This document shows positions 1 to 7,473 of a DNA stretch of 17,677 nt, in pieces. The translations under genes were made by a program, and so were the position numbers. Source of the stretch: Gammaproteobacteria bacterium (lineage in GTDB: Bacteria; Gemmatimonadota; Gemmatimonadetes; Longimicrobiales; Gaopeijiaceae); the NCBI GenBank assembly GCA_024638345.1, contig JAHEKL010000027.1, positions 1 through 17,677 on the forward strand, read 5' to 3'. Numbering within the stretch: the first letter of the stretch is position 1; the number at the start of each line of letters is the position of its first letter. The notes beneath the pieces are model-generated. The model searched no databases. It was given only the letters and a program-made list of their open reading frames with translations, and was not told the DNA's origin.

Positions 1-370
1 CCCACTCGAAGCCGGTGAAGACGGCGTTGGCATCCGCGATGAACGCCTGGGGCACGTGCTCGGGGAGAGTCAGGATGGAGACCGGCGTACGGCGCTCGAT
101 ACCCAGCTCACCCAGGAGTTGACCGTCATGACTGAGAACTTTCGAGGTCTGCTGGGGCTCCCACGTCCGGATCTGCGCGATGGAGGGACAATCCGCACAG
201 AGGTTCGACCACGATCCGGCCGCGAATCCGAGCCCTGCAGCGACCACTAAGAGCAGGGTCGTCCAGACGGGTGTTCGGCGAAGCAACTCGAGCACCTTCC
301 CCATGAACTCACGCGCTCGAACGAACCCTGCCTCGGCCGCTCCGACGATCTGGTCGACTTTTTCGTTCAA
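1..370 (-). CDS. Class A penicillin-binding protein (PBP1A-like), N-terminal fragment
   Basis: This is the start of a bifunctional peptidoglycan synthase (glycosyltransferase plus transpeptidase) anchored in the inner membrane; the rest lies outside the window. On the minus strand one open frame runs from about 370 to base 1. It shows a short charged cytoplasmic stretch, one membrane segment (TTLLLVVAAGLGFAAG), and then the pre-GT51 region common to PBP1A proteins: a PSIAQIRTWEPQQ segment, SKVLSHDGQLLGELGIERR and VSILTLPEHVPQAFIA. In PBP1A this is normally followed at once by the catalytic EDxxFxxHxG motif. Here the visible continuation is DANAVFTGFEW, with no matching Glu or His. The start is uncertain. 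A TTG at 370 has a GGGG 7 bases upstream; an ATG at 304 gives a more typical short N-terminus (MGKVLELLRR); a GTG lies further upstream. Family assignment is good; activity cannot be judged. Confidence 0.75.
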   Translation of the reverse strand, partial: MNEKVDQIVGAAEAGFVRAREFMGKVLELLRRTPVWTTLLLVVAAGLGFAAGSWSNLCADCPSIAQIRTWEPQQTSKVLSHDGQLLGELGIERRTPVSILTLPEHVPQAFIADANAVFTGFEW

Positions 371-471
371 CTGATATCCCCGGGTTCCGTCCCACTCGCA
401 CACCCTCTCAAAGCACGAGTGGACTACACCACGTTCCAGAACCGGATCCCCGATTCCGCTCCCCCATCCCG

Positions 472-503
472 TTGACAATTATAACCAAATTTACTGATAC
501 TAT
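472..503 (+). promoter_or_regulatory. Putative sigma-70-type promoter for the susC operon
   Basis: A perfect -35 hexamer TTGACA (472-477) is followed by an AT-rich stretch and an extended -10, TGATACTAT (495-503). The spacer to TACTAT is 20 bases, longer than the usual 16-18. A second -10-like hexamer CATAAT lies at 508-513. The stretch 472-513 is strikingly AT-rich in otherwise GC-rich DNA, which supports promoter function and argues against it being coding sequence. Confidence 0.5.
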
Positions 504-573
504 TCGGCATAATCTGCAGGGCGCCCGGCCGACGCGCCCGAGAGGTAGAGACGCATCCCTTGACGACCCGTCA

Positions 574-3500
574 ATGAAGACCGCTGAGACAGGGAATTCC
601 AACCCTGCTCAGCAGAGGAGTCTCCCCCACAGACCGCTGCCCTCCCTCCGAAGTCACATCTCGACTCCGCGTGCGCCGGTTCCTCCTCAACGCCCCGTCC
701 GCCGCCGGATGATCCAGGTCGGTGGCGTCATGACGGCCGCCGCCCTCCTCTGGCCCTCGCCGCATATGGCCCTGGAGGCCCAGCAGTCCGTCGTGACGGG
801 GGTCGTGACGGATGCCTCGGGGGTGCAACCGGTGGCTGCGGCCGACGTCTTCATTGCCGGAACTCCTCTGATCGTGGTTACGGACGCGAACGGCCTCTAC
901 CGTCTGACCAACGTGCCCTCCGGAGCTGTGGAGCTGAGGGTCGAAAGGCTGGGATACGTGCCGCAGAGTCGGCTGGTGCAGGCCACCCCTGGAGCGACCG
1001 TGACGGTCGACTTTCAGCTGGAAGTCTCTGCGATCGCGCTCGACGCCGTGGTGGCGACGGCAACCGGTCCCCAACGGCGCCGCGAGCTGGGGAACGCGAC
1101 GGCCACCGTGCAGGCAGCGCGTGAGCTCGAAACGACCACCCCCGGAACGCTGACCGACTTGCTGCAGGGGAGAGCAGCGGGGGTCCAGGTCGTCCAGTCC
1201 TCGGGCACGGTCGGGAGCTCGGCCACCATCAAGATTCGCGGAAACAGCTCGATCAGCCTGGACAACACGCCGCTCATCTACGTCGACGGCTCGAGGATCT
1301 CGAACGACATTCGCTCCGGTCCGGGTGTCGGCGGTCAGAACACGAGTCGATTGAACGATCTGAACCCCAATGACATCGATGCGATCGAGATCGTGAAGGG
1401 ACCCTCGGCCGCGACCCTCTACGGCACCGAGGCGGCTGCCGGTGTCATCCGGATCACGACGCGCCGGGGCCGAACCGGTCTGAGCGAATGGACCTACCGG
1501 AGCTCGCTCGGGGCCAACTGGGACGCGACGGACTGGCCCTCCAACGCCGTGAGCCTGAGATCCCCGTTCCTGTTGGGGCCTCCCGCCCGGGACACGGTCT
1601 ACACGTTGAATCTCCTCGAAGGAGTCGGGACGGATCAGGACCCCTGGCGCACCGGTCTGGAGCAGTCCTATGGGGCTGCGCTCAGAGGTGGGGTCGAAGG
1701 TGTCACCTATTTCGTGTCCGGCGATCTCTCGGATCGGGAGGGGAGTCTCTCCAACAACGAGTCACAGCAGCGCACGCTACGAGCGAACTTGAACCTGGCC
1801 CCCTCGGACGACGTGGACGTAGCGGTATCCACCGGATTCGGAAGCACGGATCTCTCCCTGCCGAACAACGACAACACCACCCTCGGATTCCTTGGGGTGG
1901 CGCTCAACGCGTTCGCATGGGAGCTGCCACTCGTCCGCGACGATCCTGTGACTGGAGCCCCCGGGGTGGAGACCTGTGCAATCGACTATGAGGGATCCCT
2001 CGCCTTCGGCGTGCCTCTGGGCACCATCGGCTGCGCGGGCGAGGCGTTCTTCTCGGGTCGGACCTTCGAGGATGTGGCTACCGTCTCGAGCACGCAGAAG
2101 ATCGAACGCTTCACCGGTAGCGTCGCGGTGGACTACCGGCCGTCGGAGTCCGTGCGAGCGCGGGGGACGGTCGGGTACGACCAGTTCTCCGATCAGACGG
2201 GCACCTTCATCCCCGTGGATCCGACTCTCGTATTCGACAACCTCTCCCTCGGGTTTCGGCAGATCCAGAACTTCGTCAGCCGGAATCTGACACTGGAGGG
2301 GAACCTCGCCGGAACGTTCGAGCTCTCGCCGACCCTCACCTCCACCACGACCGTGGGGGGCCAATTCTTCGCGGAGAAGCTGGAGTCGGCCGCGTCATTG
2401 GGCCGGACTCTTCCCGCGGGGACGAGCACAGTGTCCAACGCAGTGACCACGGAGGGCTTCGAGTCGGTAACCGAGACCCGCACCCTCGGTATCTTCCTCG
2501 AGCAGCAGATCGCCTATCGGGATCGGCTGTTCCTGACGCCCGCCGTGAGGGTCGACGAGAACAGCGCTTTCGGGAGGAATCTCGGACGGCAGGCCTATCC
2601 GCGAGTGATGGCCTCGTACGTGATCAGTGAGGAGATGTGGTTTCCGACGGACCTGCTCCAGTCCCTCAGGCTGAGGGTGGCGTGGGGAGAGTCCGGGAAG
2701 CAGCCGGCGAGCTTCGCTGCCCTTCAGCTCCTGGAGGCCCAACGAGTAACGTTTCGGGGTCAGGACGTGGCCGGTGTGGTCGTGCAGCGTGCCGGGAATC
2801 CCGATCTCGAGCCGGAGCGTGGGCAGGAGCTAGAGGTCGGCTTCGAAGCGGACCTCATGGATGGACGGGTGGCGGTCGATTTCACTTGGTACGATCAGCT
2901 CACCAGAGACGCCATCGTGGCGCGGCGTCTGGCGCCTTCGACCGGCTTCCCAGATCGCACCTTCCAGAACATCGGGCGGATCCGGCACACGGGGGTCGAG
3001 CTGGGGATCACCTGGGTGGGCGTCAATCGCCCCGATCTGTTCTGGACTTGGCAGCTGGTCGGCGGAACGTCCAAGGGGAAGATCACTCAGCTCGAAGAGC
3101 CCATTGTGTACGGGCTGAACGGCGACACCCAGAGACATCAGAAGGGCCACCCCTTCGGCGCGTACTTCAGTCGGAAATACACGATCGGCACGGACGGGTC
3201 GCCAGAAGCCACCGACGAGCCGGTCTTCCTCGGTCACCCGACCCCGGAGTGGGAGGGCTCGCTCTCGACGAGCATCCGACTCTTCAATCGGCTGACGCTT
3301 TATGCGAACCTGGGGTTCGCCGGGGGACACCACCTGTTCAACAGCACCGAGGAGTTCCGCTGCGGCTTCCTCGGGGGCGGACCGAACGGGGGAATCTGCC
3401 CCGCGATCTATGAGGAGGGGCCGGACGGAGAGCCCACGAATCAGGCTCGAATCAAAGCGGCCGCGGCGGCCGACAACCAGTACTCCCCATGGATCGAGGA

Positions 3501-3744
3501 TGCGGACTTCGCGCGTCTGAGGATGGTGGGCGCGAGGTTCGATCTGCCGATGGGCTGGGTGACTCGCCTCGGGGCCAGTCGGGGGGACTTCACCCTGACG
3601 GCAGAGAACCTCGCCCTGTGGACCGCGTATTCGGGTGTCGACCCCGAGGTCAATTTCGCCGGGGCCGATCCCAGCACCCGGGCGGATTTCCTGACACTCC
3701 CACCGAGCCGGCGGATCACCGGACGCCTCTCGATCACGTTTTGA
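574..3744 (+). CDS. SusC/RagA-family TonB-linked outer membrane receptor
   Basis: This is an outer-membrane beta-barrel importer that, with its SusD partner, takes up oligosaccharides, peptides or similar ligands using TonB energy. From ATG 574 it has about 1056 residues. A long basic/proline-rich leader is followed by a hydrophobic segment (GGVMTAAALLWPSPHMALEA) as signal peptide. Next comes a CarboxypepD_reg-like domain (about 73-155; SVVTGVVTDASG, ...LYRLTNVPSGAVELRVERLGY). The TonB plug follows (about 180-305), with LQGRAAGVQVVQSSG, IKIRGNSSI, PLIYVDGSRI, IEIVKGPSAATLYGTEAAAG and ITTRRGR. The rest is a barrel ending in ITGRLSITF with a terminal Phe, the usual outer-membrane insertion signal. 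The open frame extends upstream to a TTG at 472, but that TTG is part of the -35 box, so it is not the start. ATG 574 has no clear Shine-Dalgarno; ATG 709 is the alternative but leaves out the Arg-rich n-region. The substrate cannot be inferred. Confidence 0.93.
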   Translation: MKTAETGNSNPAQQRSLPHRPLPSLRSHISTPRAPVPPQRPVRRRMIQVGGVMTAAALLWPSPHMALEAQQSVVTGVVTDASGVQPVAAADVFIAGTPLIVVTDANGLYRLTNVPSGAVELRVERLGYVPQSRLVQATPGATVTVDFQLEVSAIALDAVVATATGPQRRRELGNATATVQAARELETTTPGTLTDLLQGRAAGVQVVQSSGTVGSSATIKIRGNSSISLDNTPLIYVDGSRISNDIRSGPGVGGQNTSRLNDLNPNDIDAIEIVKGPSAATLYGTEAAAGVIRITTRRGRTGLSEWTYRSSLGANWDATDWPSNAVSLRSPFLLGPPARDTVYTLNLLEGVGTDQDPWRTGLEQSYGAALRGGVEGVTYFVSGDLSDREGSLSNNESQQRTLRANLNLAPSDDVDVAVSTGFGSTDLSLPNNDNTTLGFLGVALNAFAWELPLVRDDPVTGAPGVETCAIDYEGSLAFGVPLGTIGCAGEAFFSGRTFEDVATVSSTQKIERFTGSVAVDYRPSESVRARGTVGYDQFSDQTGTFIPVDPTLVFDNLSLGFRQIQNFVSRNLTLEGNLAGTFELSPTLTSTTTVGGQFFAEKLESAASLGRTLPAGTSTVSNAVTTEGFESVTETRTLGIFLEQQIAYRDRLFLTPAVRVDENSAFGRNLGRQAYPRVMASYVISEEMWFPTDLLQSLRLRVAWGESGKQPASFAALQLLEAQRVTFRGQDVAGVVVQRAGNPDLEPERGQELEVGFEADLMDGRVAVDFTWYDQLTRDAIVARRLAPSTGFPDRTFQNIGRIRHTGVELGITWVGVNRPDLFWTWQLVGGTSKGKITQLEEPIVYGLNGDTQRHQKGHPFGAYFSRKYTIGTDGSPEATDEPVFLGHPTPEWEGSLSTSIRLFNRLTLYANLGFAGGHHLFNSTEEFRCGFLGGGPNGGICPAIYEEGPDGEPTNQARIKAAAAADNQYSPWIEDADFARLRMVGARFDLPMGWVTRLGASRGDFTLTAENLALWTAYSGVDPEVNFAGADPSTRADFLTLPPSRRITGRLSITF
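583..613 (+). other. Imperfect hairpin at the 5' end of the susC message
   Basis: GCTGAG-A-CAGGG (583-594) can pair with CCCTG-CTCAGC (603-613): 11 base pairs with one bulged A and an 8-base loop (AATTCCAA). It begins 7 bases after the candidate susC start ATG (574-576) and about 100 bases before the next in-frame ATG (709). No T-tract follows, so it is not a classical terminator. It could influence translation or stability of the leader. Its role is unknown. Confidence 0.35.
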
Positions 3745-3755
3745 GCCGAGGACAC

Positions 3756-5201
3756 GTGCGAGGCACCAACGGACGTTCGCAGCCCCCGGCTCGCTCCGGG
3801 GTCGGTTTGGCCGGGTCGCTGGTCCTGTCGTGCCTGGCCCTCGTCGCGCTCTCCGGCTGCGAAGGCGGGATTCTCGACGTAGACGACTCGGGGGTGATCG
3901 TTCCCGCGGACCTGGACGCAGCCGGACCTTCGGCCATCCCCACACTCGTGAACGGTGCCGTGGGCGCCTACCACGAGGCAGTGGATGGCGTCGTCCGATA
4001 CACGGCGCTCCTGACCGACGAGATGATCCTCGCCGGAACGTTCCCGACGCGCTTTCAGGTCGACGCACGTCGAATCCAACCGAGCAACGCCGACGTCGAG
4101 GGCGAGATGTACACGCCGCTACACCGAGCCCGTCTTCAGGCCGATACGGTGGCCTTCCTCCTGGAGGACAAGCTCGATGACCCCGATTTCGCGGAGTCTG
4201 AGCCCCTGCTTCGGGAGGGCATCGCGATTGCAAAGCTCTACGCGGGCTTCACGCGACTGTGGCTCGGGGAATCGTACTGCTGGAGCATCCTCACGGGTCT
4301 CTTCCCCGAGAGCGCTCCCGTGATGCCCGATGATCGCGTGACCGAGGCCCTGGCCATCCTCCAGGAGGCCGAAGGGAGAGCGGCCGCCATGGGGCTGTTT
4401 CCCGTGGCGTTGGCGGCGCTCATCGGACAGGCTCGAGCACATCTGTGGCTGGGTGACTTCGATCAGGCCGCAGCCGTCGCGAGCCTCGTGCCCAGGGGAT
4501 TCGTGTATCGAGCGGAGTATTCCGGAAACAACGCCGAGCAGTACAACGGCATGTACACCTTCACGTGGGGAGATACGCAGGCGATCCGATGGACCGTGGG
4601 AGACGGCACGGCGGGGTCGAGCGGCGGTGAGCGGTGGGAGCACCTGGAAGAGTTCCTGGCCCTGGGACTGCTTCGCAACCGTCCCCCCGGGTTCACCGCG
4701 CTCTCGCAGGCAGTGCCCGTGGTGCTTCAGATGCTGTACAATGAGCGCGGCAGCGACATCTTCATGGCTTCGTGGACCGAGGCCGCCCTGATCAGGGCCG
4801 AGATTGCGGTTCGCTCAGGTCAGACCGGTCTCGCCGAAGAACTGCTCAACGATCTGCGCGCGGACTACAGCCTGAGAGCGACGATCGAATGGGGAGTGAA
4901 TCCGCCTCCAGGTGGAAGCGCCCTCCTGCCGATCCAGCTGTCCGGTGACTTCGAGCCGGATCTCGCGCGTGTCGTCGCCGAGCGGGCCAGGGAGCTCTGG
5001 CTGACCGGCGATCGTCTGACCACAGGAAGACGGCTCAAGCGCGATCCCCAGGTCGCGATCGATCTCTTCCCACCCAAGGCGCAGATCGGTGGAGGTGAGG
5101 ACATCGCCTTTCCCATCCCCCAGATCGAGCTCGACAACAATCCCGAGCTCACCAGCGGAGACGCCTGCCCCGCTGGTCAGTCCGTCGGGAGCTGGAGCTG
5201 A
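3756..5201 (+). CDS. SusD/RagB-family substrate-binding lipoprotein
   Basis: This is a surface lipoprotein that lids the SusC channel and captures its ligand. The GTG at 3756 follows an AGGA four bases upstream and gives a lipoprotein signal peptide with a clean lipobox LSGC (Cys35), about 481 residues in all, close to the usual SusD length. SusD-like features include TPR-like helical segments (RARLQADTVAFLLED, KLYAGFTRLWLGESYCWSIL) and EAALIRAEIAVRSGQTGLAEELLND. The characteristic C-terminus is ERARELWLTGDRLTTGRRL ... IAFPIPQIELDNNPEL. The gene begins 11 nt after the susC stop, so the two are almost certainly co-transcribed and work as a pair. An upstream in-frame TTG (3741) overlaps the susC stop but has a poorer ribosome-binding context. 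Confidence 0.92.
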   Translation: MRGTNGRSQPPARSGVGLAGSLVLSCLALVALSGCEGGILDVDDSGVIVPADLDAAGPSAIPTLVNGAVGAYHEAVDGVVRYTALLTDEMILAGTFPTRFQVDARRIQPSNADVEGEMYTPLHRARLQADTVAFLLEDKLDDPDFAESEPLLREGIAIAKLYAGFTRLWLGESYCWSILTGLFPESAPVMPDDRVTEALAILQEAEGRAAAMGLFPVALAALIGQARAHLWLGDFDQAAAVASLVPRGFVYRAEYSGNNAEQYNGMYTFTWGDTQAIRWTVGDGTAGSSGGERWEHLEEFLALGLLRNRPPGFTALSQAVPVVLQMLYNERGSDIFMASWTEAALIRAEIAVRSGQTGLAEELLNDLRADYSLRATIEWGVNPPPGGSALLPIQLSGDFEPDLARVVAERARELWLTGDRLTTGRRLKRDPQVAIDLFPPKAQIGGGEDIAFPIPQIELDNNPELTSGDACPAGQSVGSWS

Positions 5202-5207
5202 AGCTTC

Positions 5208-5711
5208 ATGTCAGACCCATCGGAGCGATCGATCGCCCCAGAAGACGGGGATGAGAGTGCCCGTCGGCGGACTGGAGGCAGCTTGGGTACCCCCGAGCAT
5301 GCCACGGCCGGAAACCGCGACTCCTTCGAGGCCGCACGAGTAACGGTCCAGCGGATCGAGAAGCCATGGGGTCACGAGCTGGTCTGGGCCCGCACGGACG
5401 AGTATTGCGCGAAGGTGATCCATGTCCGAGCAGGCGAGGTGATACCGTTGCAGCTCCACGAGGAACAGGACAGGAGTCTTCGATTGATCCGTGGCCGGCT
5501 GACTCTCGAGATCGGGCCGGGAGCGAACTCGATGACATCCATTCAGATGAGCCCGGGGGACGCGGTTCGCATTCGTCCCGGCATGCTGCACGAGTTTCGT
5601 GCGATTACCGAGACGGAGCTGATCGAGGCCTCCACTCCCGAGCTGGATGATACCGTTCAGCTGCGCGACCTCGGTCGGAAGGAGGCGCGAGGCATGGATG
5701 GCACGGAGTGA
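5208..5711 (+). CDS. Small cupin protein, mannose-6-phosphate isomerase-like
   Basis: This 167-aa protein has a disordered, charged N-terminus (1-45) followed by one cupin domain (about 46-155). The segment IEKPWGHELVWARTDEYCAKVI resembles the KPWG...  opening of the sugar-phosphate-isomerase cupins. Cupin motif 1 is G-EVIPLQLHEEQDRSLRLIRG (Q82, H84) and motif 2 is GDAVRIRPGMLHEF (P124, G125, H128). The Glu normally found a few residues after the motif-1 His in this family appears to be replaced (QDRS), so metal binding may be altered. It starts 6 nt after susD, with GGAG about 10 nt upstream, and its stop overlaps the folK start. The substrate is unknown; it may be a sugar-binding or isomerase-like enzyme, or a non-catalytic cupin. 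Confidence 0.8.
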   Translation: MSDPSERSIAPEDGDESARRRTGGSLGTPEHATAGNRDSFEAARVTVQRIEKPWGHELVWARTDEYCAKVIHVRAGEVIPLQLHEEQDRSLRLIRGRLTLEIGPGANSMTSIQMSPGDAVRIRPGMLHEFRAITETELIEASTPELDDTVQLRDLGRKEARGMDGTE

Positions 5712-6265
5712 ACGGAGAGAAGGCGCCCCAAACGGGTCCGATGACTCCGTTCATCCTGTCGTTGGGTTCGAACCTGGGTGACCGGCGGGCACACCTCGAG
5801 AACGGGCTCGACTTCCTCTCACGCTACGTGCGGGTCGACGCGGTTTCGCGCGTGGTCGAGTCTCCGGCCTGGGGACCCGGTTCCCCTCAGCCGGACTTCC
5901 TCAACCTGGCTCTCAGGGGAAGCACCGCGCGAGACGCCTTCACGCTGCTGGGCTTGGCACACGCGGCGGAGTCGGCCGAGAGGCGGATCCGGACCGAGCC
6001 CAAGGGCCCTCGGACCCTGGACGTCGATCTGATCTTCTTCGGTATGCTACAGATCCGATCCGCACGGCTGTGGCTCCCCCACAGGCACTGGGCCGACCGT
6101 CCATTCGTGTGTCGACTGATCCCGGAGATCGCCGGTGACATGATCGATCCAGAAACGGGGGCTTCGCTTCGAGACCTGTCCTGGGACGAGCCGCCCCCCG
6201 AGGACATGAGGGTGGTGGCTCCCATACGCCCACCCAGCGGTGCCGAGCCGGTGAGAGATGGATAG
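5708..6265 (+). CDS. folK: HPPK, 6-hydroxymethyl-dihydropterin pyrophosphokinase (folate synthesis)
   Basis: It transfers pyrophosphate from ATP to 6-hydroxymethyl-7,8-dihydropterin in cytoplasmic folate biosynthesis. The protein has about 185 residues. The N-terminal ILSLGSNLGDRRAHLENGL (16-34) and the signature GPRTLDVDLIFFG (100-112) are diagnostic; D105 and D107 correspond to the Mg-binding aspartates. The later LPHRHWADRPFVCRLIPEIAGD matches the conserved LPHP..RxFVL.PL.EIAPD segment, though the usual Pro after His is Arg here. The GTG at 5708 overlaps the cupin stop (GTGA), suggesting translational coupling. ATG 5741 (MTPFILSLGSN) is an equally plausible start. The C-terminal 20 residues are Pro-rich and overlap the aroB start by 8 nt. 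Confidence 0.92.
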   Translation: MNGEKAPQTGPMTPFILSLGSNLGDRRAHLENGLDFLSRYVRVDAVSRVVESPAWGPGSPQPDFLNLALRGSTARDAFTLLGLAHAAESAERRIRTEPKGPRTLDVDLIFFGMLQIRSARLWLPHRHWADRPFVCRLIPEIAGDMIDPETGASLRDLSWDEPPPEDMRVVAPIRPPSGAEPVRDG

Positions 6266-7385
6266 GGTACCCGAACCTCGGCGGTCGGACCGGGAGGTTC
6301 GGGTCGCAACCTCGACCGGTGGTGAATATCCCGTTCGAATCGGTAGCGGCACTCTCGATCTCCTGGCTTCGCTGATTGGGTCACTCAGTCCGGCGCACGC
6401 GTATGCGCTCATCGCCGACGCGAAGGTGTTCGACCTGCACGGAGAGCGTGTTCGGGCGGCTCTGGATGCAGTGGCCCGGCCGATCACCGTTCATACGTTT
6501 CCTTCCGGCGAAGAGAACAAGAACCGGGAGCATTGGAGCCGACTGACCGACGAGCTCCTCTCCACCGGTCTCGGGAGAGACGGGTGTGTGATCGCGTTGG
6601 GTGGTGGTGTCGCCGGTGACCTCGCCGGGTTCGTCGCTTCGACGTACATGCGCGGCATCCCGGTGGTGCAGCTCCCCACTTCGCTCGTAGCGATGGTGGA
6701 CGCGTCCGTAGGCGGAAAGACGGGCGTCGACGTGCCGCTCGGGAAGAACCTCGTCGGCACGTTCCACCCACCGCAGTTCGTGCTTGCGGACACGGACCTG
6801 TGTGCGACCCTTCCGAGAGTAGAGCGCAGCCAGGGGCTGGCAGAGGCGGCGAAGCACGGCGCGATTCTCGATGCCGAGTACTTCGCATGGATCGACTCCC
6901 ATGCGAGTGCCCTGCTGGATGGAGATCCCGAGCTCACATCGGTGCTCGTGGGCCGGTCGGTAGAGCTGAAGGCTCGTGTGGTCAGCGAGGACGAGAAGGA
7001 GGGTGGGCTGAGGCAGATCCTCAACTTCGGACACACTCTGGGTCACGCCTTGGAGGCACTGTCCGGATTCCAGCTTCCGCATGGGAGTGCGGTCGCCCTG
7101 GGGATGATCCTCGAGGCCAAGCTCGGAGAACGACTCGGGATCACAGGAGAGGGCGTCGCCGACCGCCTGAGCCGAACTCTGCGCAGGCTCGAGCTGCCGA
7201 CTGCCCTTCCCGAGGACTCGGATGTGGAAGGTCTCATCGACCTCGTTGGACGGGACAAGAAGGCGCGTGGCGGCGCGTCGCGATATGTGCTTCTTTCCGA
7301 GCTCGGGACGGTGGACCGAGGAGAGGGATGGAGCCGGAAGCTGGAAGCGTCGGACGTGCGTGATTTCCTTTCCCGACCGAGCTGA
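6258..7385 (+). CDS. aroB: 3-dehydroquinate synthase (shikimate pathway)
   Basis: It converts DAHP to 3-dehydroquinate, the second step of the shikimate pathway, using NAD and a divalent metal. The protein has 375 residues, normal for the family. The NAD-binding GGGVAGDLAGFVASTYMRG begins at 115, followed by LPTSLVAMVDASVGGKTGVD (139-158, including K154). Metal ligands are visible as E196 (GLAEAAKHGAI), H259 (NFGHTLGHALE) and H275 (LPHGSAVALGM). The ATG at 6258 overlaps the folK 3' end by 8 nt, so it is the last gene of the susC-susD-cupin-folK-aroB run. Grouping with folK makes metabolic sense, since chorismate supplies p-aminobenzoate for folate. Confidence 0.96.
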   Translation: MDRVPEPRRSDREVRVATSTGGEYPVRIGSGTLDLLASLIGSLSPAHAYALIADAKVFDLHGERVRAALDAVARPITVHTFPSGEENKNREHWSRLTDELLSTGLGRDGCVIALGGGVAGDLAGFVASTYMRGIPVVQLPTSLVAMVDASVGGKTGVDVPLGKNLVGTFHPPQFVLADTDLCATLPRVERSQGLAEAAKHGAILDAEYFAWIDSHASALLDGDPELTSVLVGRSVELKARVVSEDEKEGGLRQILNFGHTLGHALEALSGFQLPHGSAVALGMILEAKLGERLGITGEGVADRLSRTLRRLELPTALPEDSDVEGLIDLVGRDKKARGGASRYVLLSELGTVDRGEGWSRKLEASDVRDFLSRPS

Positions 7386-7394
7386 AGAGCCGGT

Positions 7395-7423
7395 TTGACG
7401 AGGGTCGAGGGCCCGTCTATTCT
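7395..7423 (+). promoter_or_regulatory. Putative sigma-70-type promoter for the acyl-CoA ligase gene
   Basis: TTGACG (7395-7400, 5/6 match to the -35 consensus) and TATTCT (7418-7423, 4/6 match to the -10) are separated by exactly 17 bases. The element lies in the 88-base gap after aroB and about 50 bases upstream of the ligase start, leaving room for a 40-45 nt leader with a strong GGAGG. Confidence 0.5.
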
Positions 7424-7473
7424 TCCTGCTCCCGTCGACGGAATTGCGGTTCAAGGCTCCCCCCGGAGGTGAC

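Noticed and set aside
472..474. TTG at 472 as the susC start codon
   Set aside because: It is the first three bases of a perfect TTGACA in an AT-rich promoter stretch, and the encoded residues do not resemble a SusC N-terminus.
694..717. Twin-arginine (Tat) signal in the SusC leader (RRRMIQ)
   Set aside because: It does not match the RRxFLK consensus well, and SusC proteins are Sec exported.
2830..4233. A 467-codon minus-strand open frame antisense to susC and susD
   Set aside because: Its product is Arg/Pro-rich with no domain, and it lies opposite two clear genes; such frames arise from GC-rich codon bias.
7444..7473. Ten-codon upstream extension of the acyl-CoA ligase from TTG 7444
   Set aside because: The GGAGG four bases before ATG 7474 clearly marks the later start.
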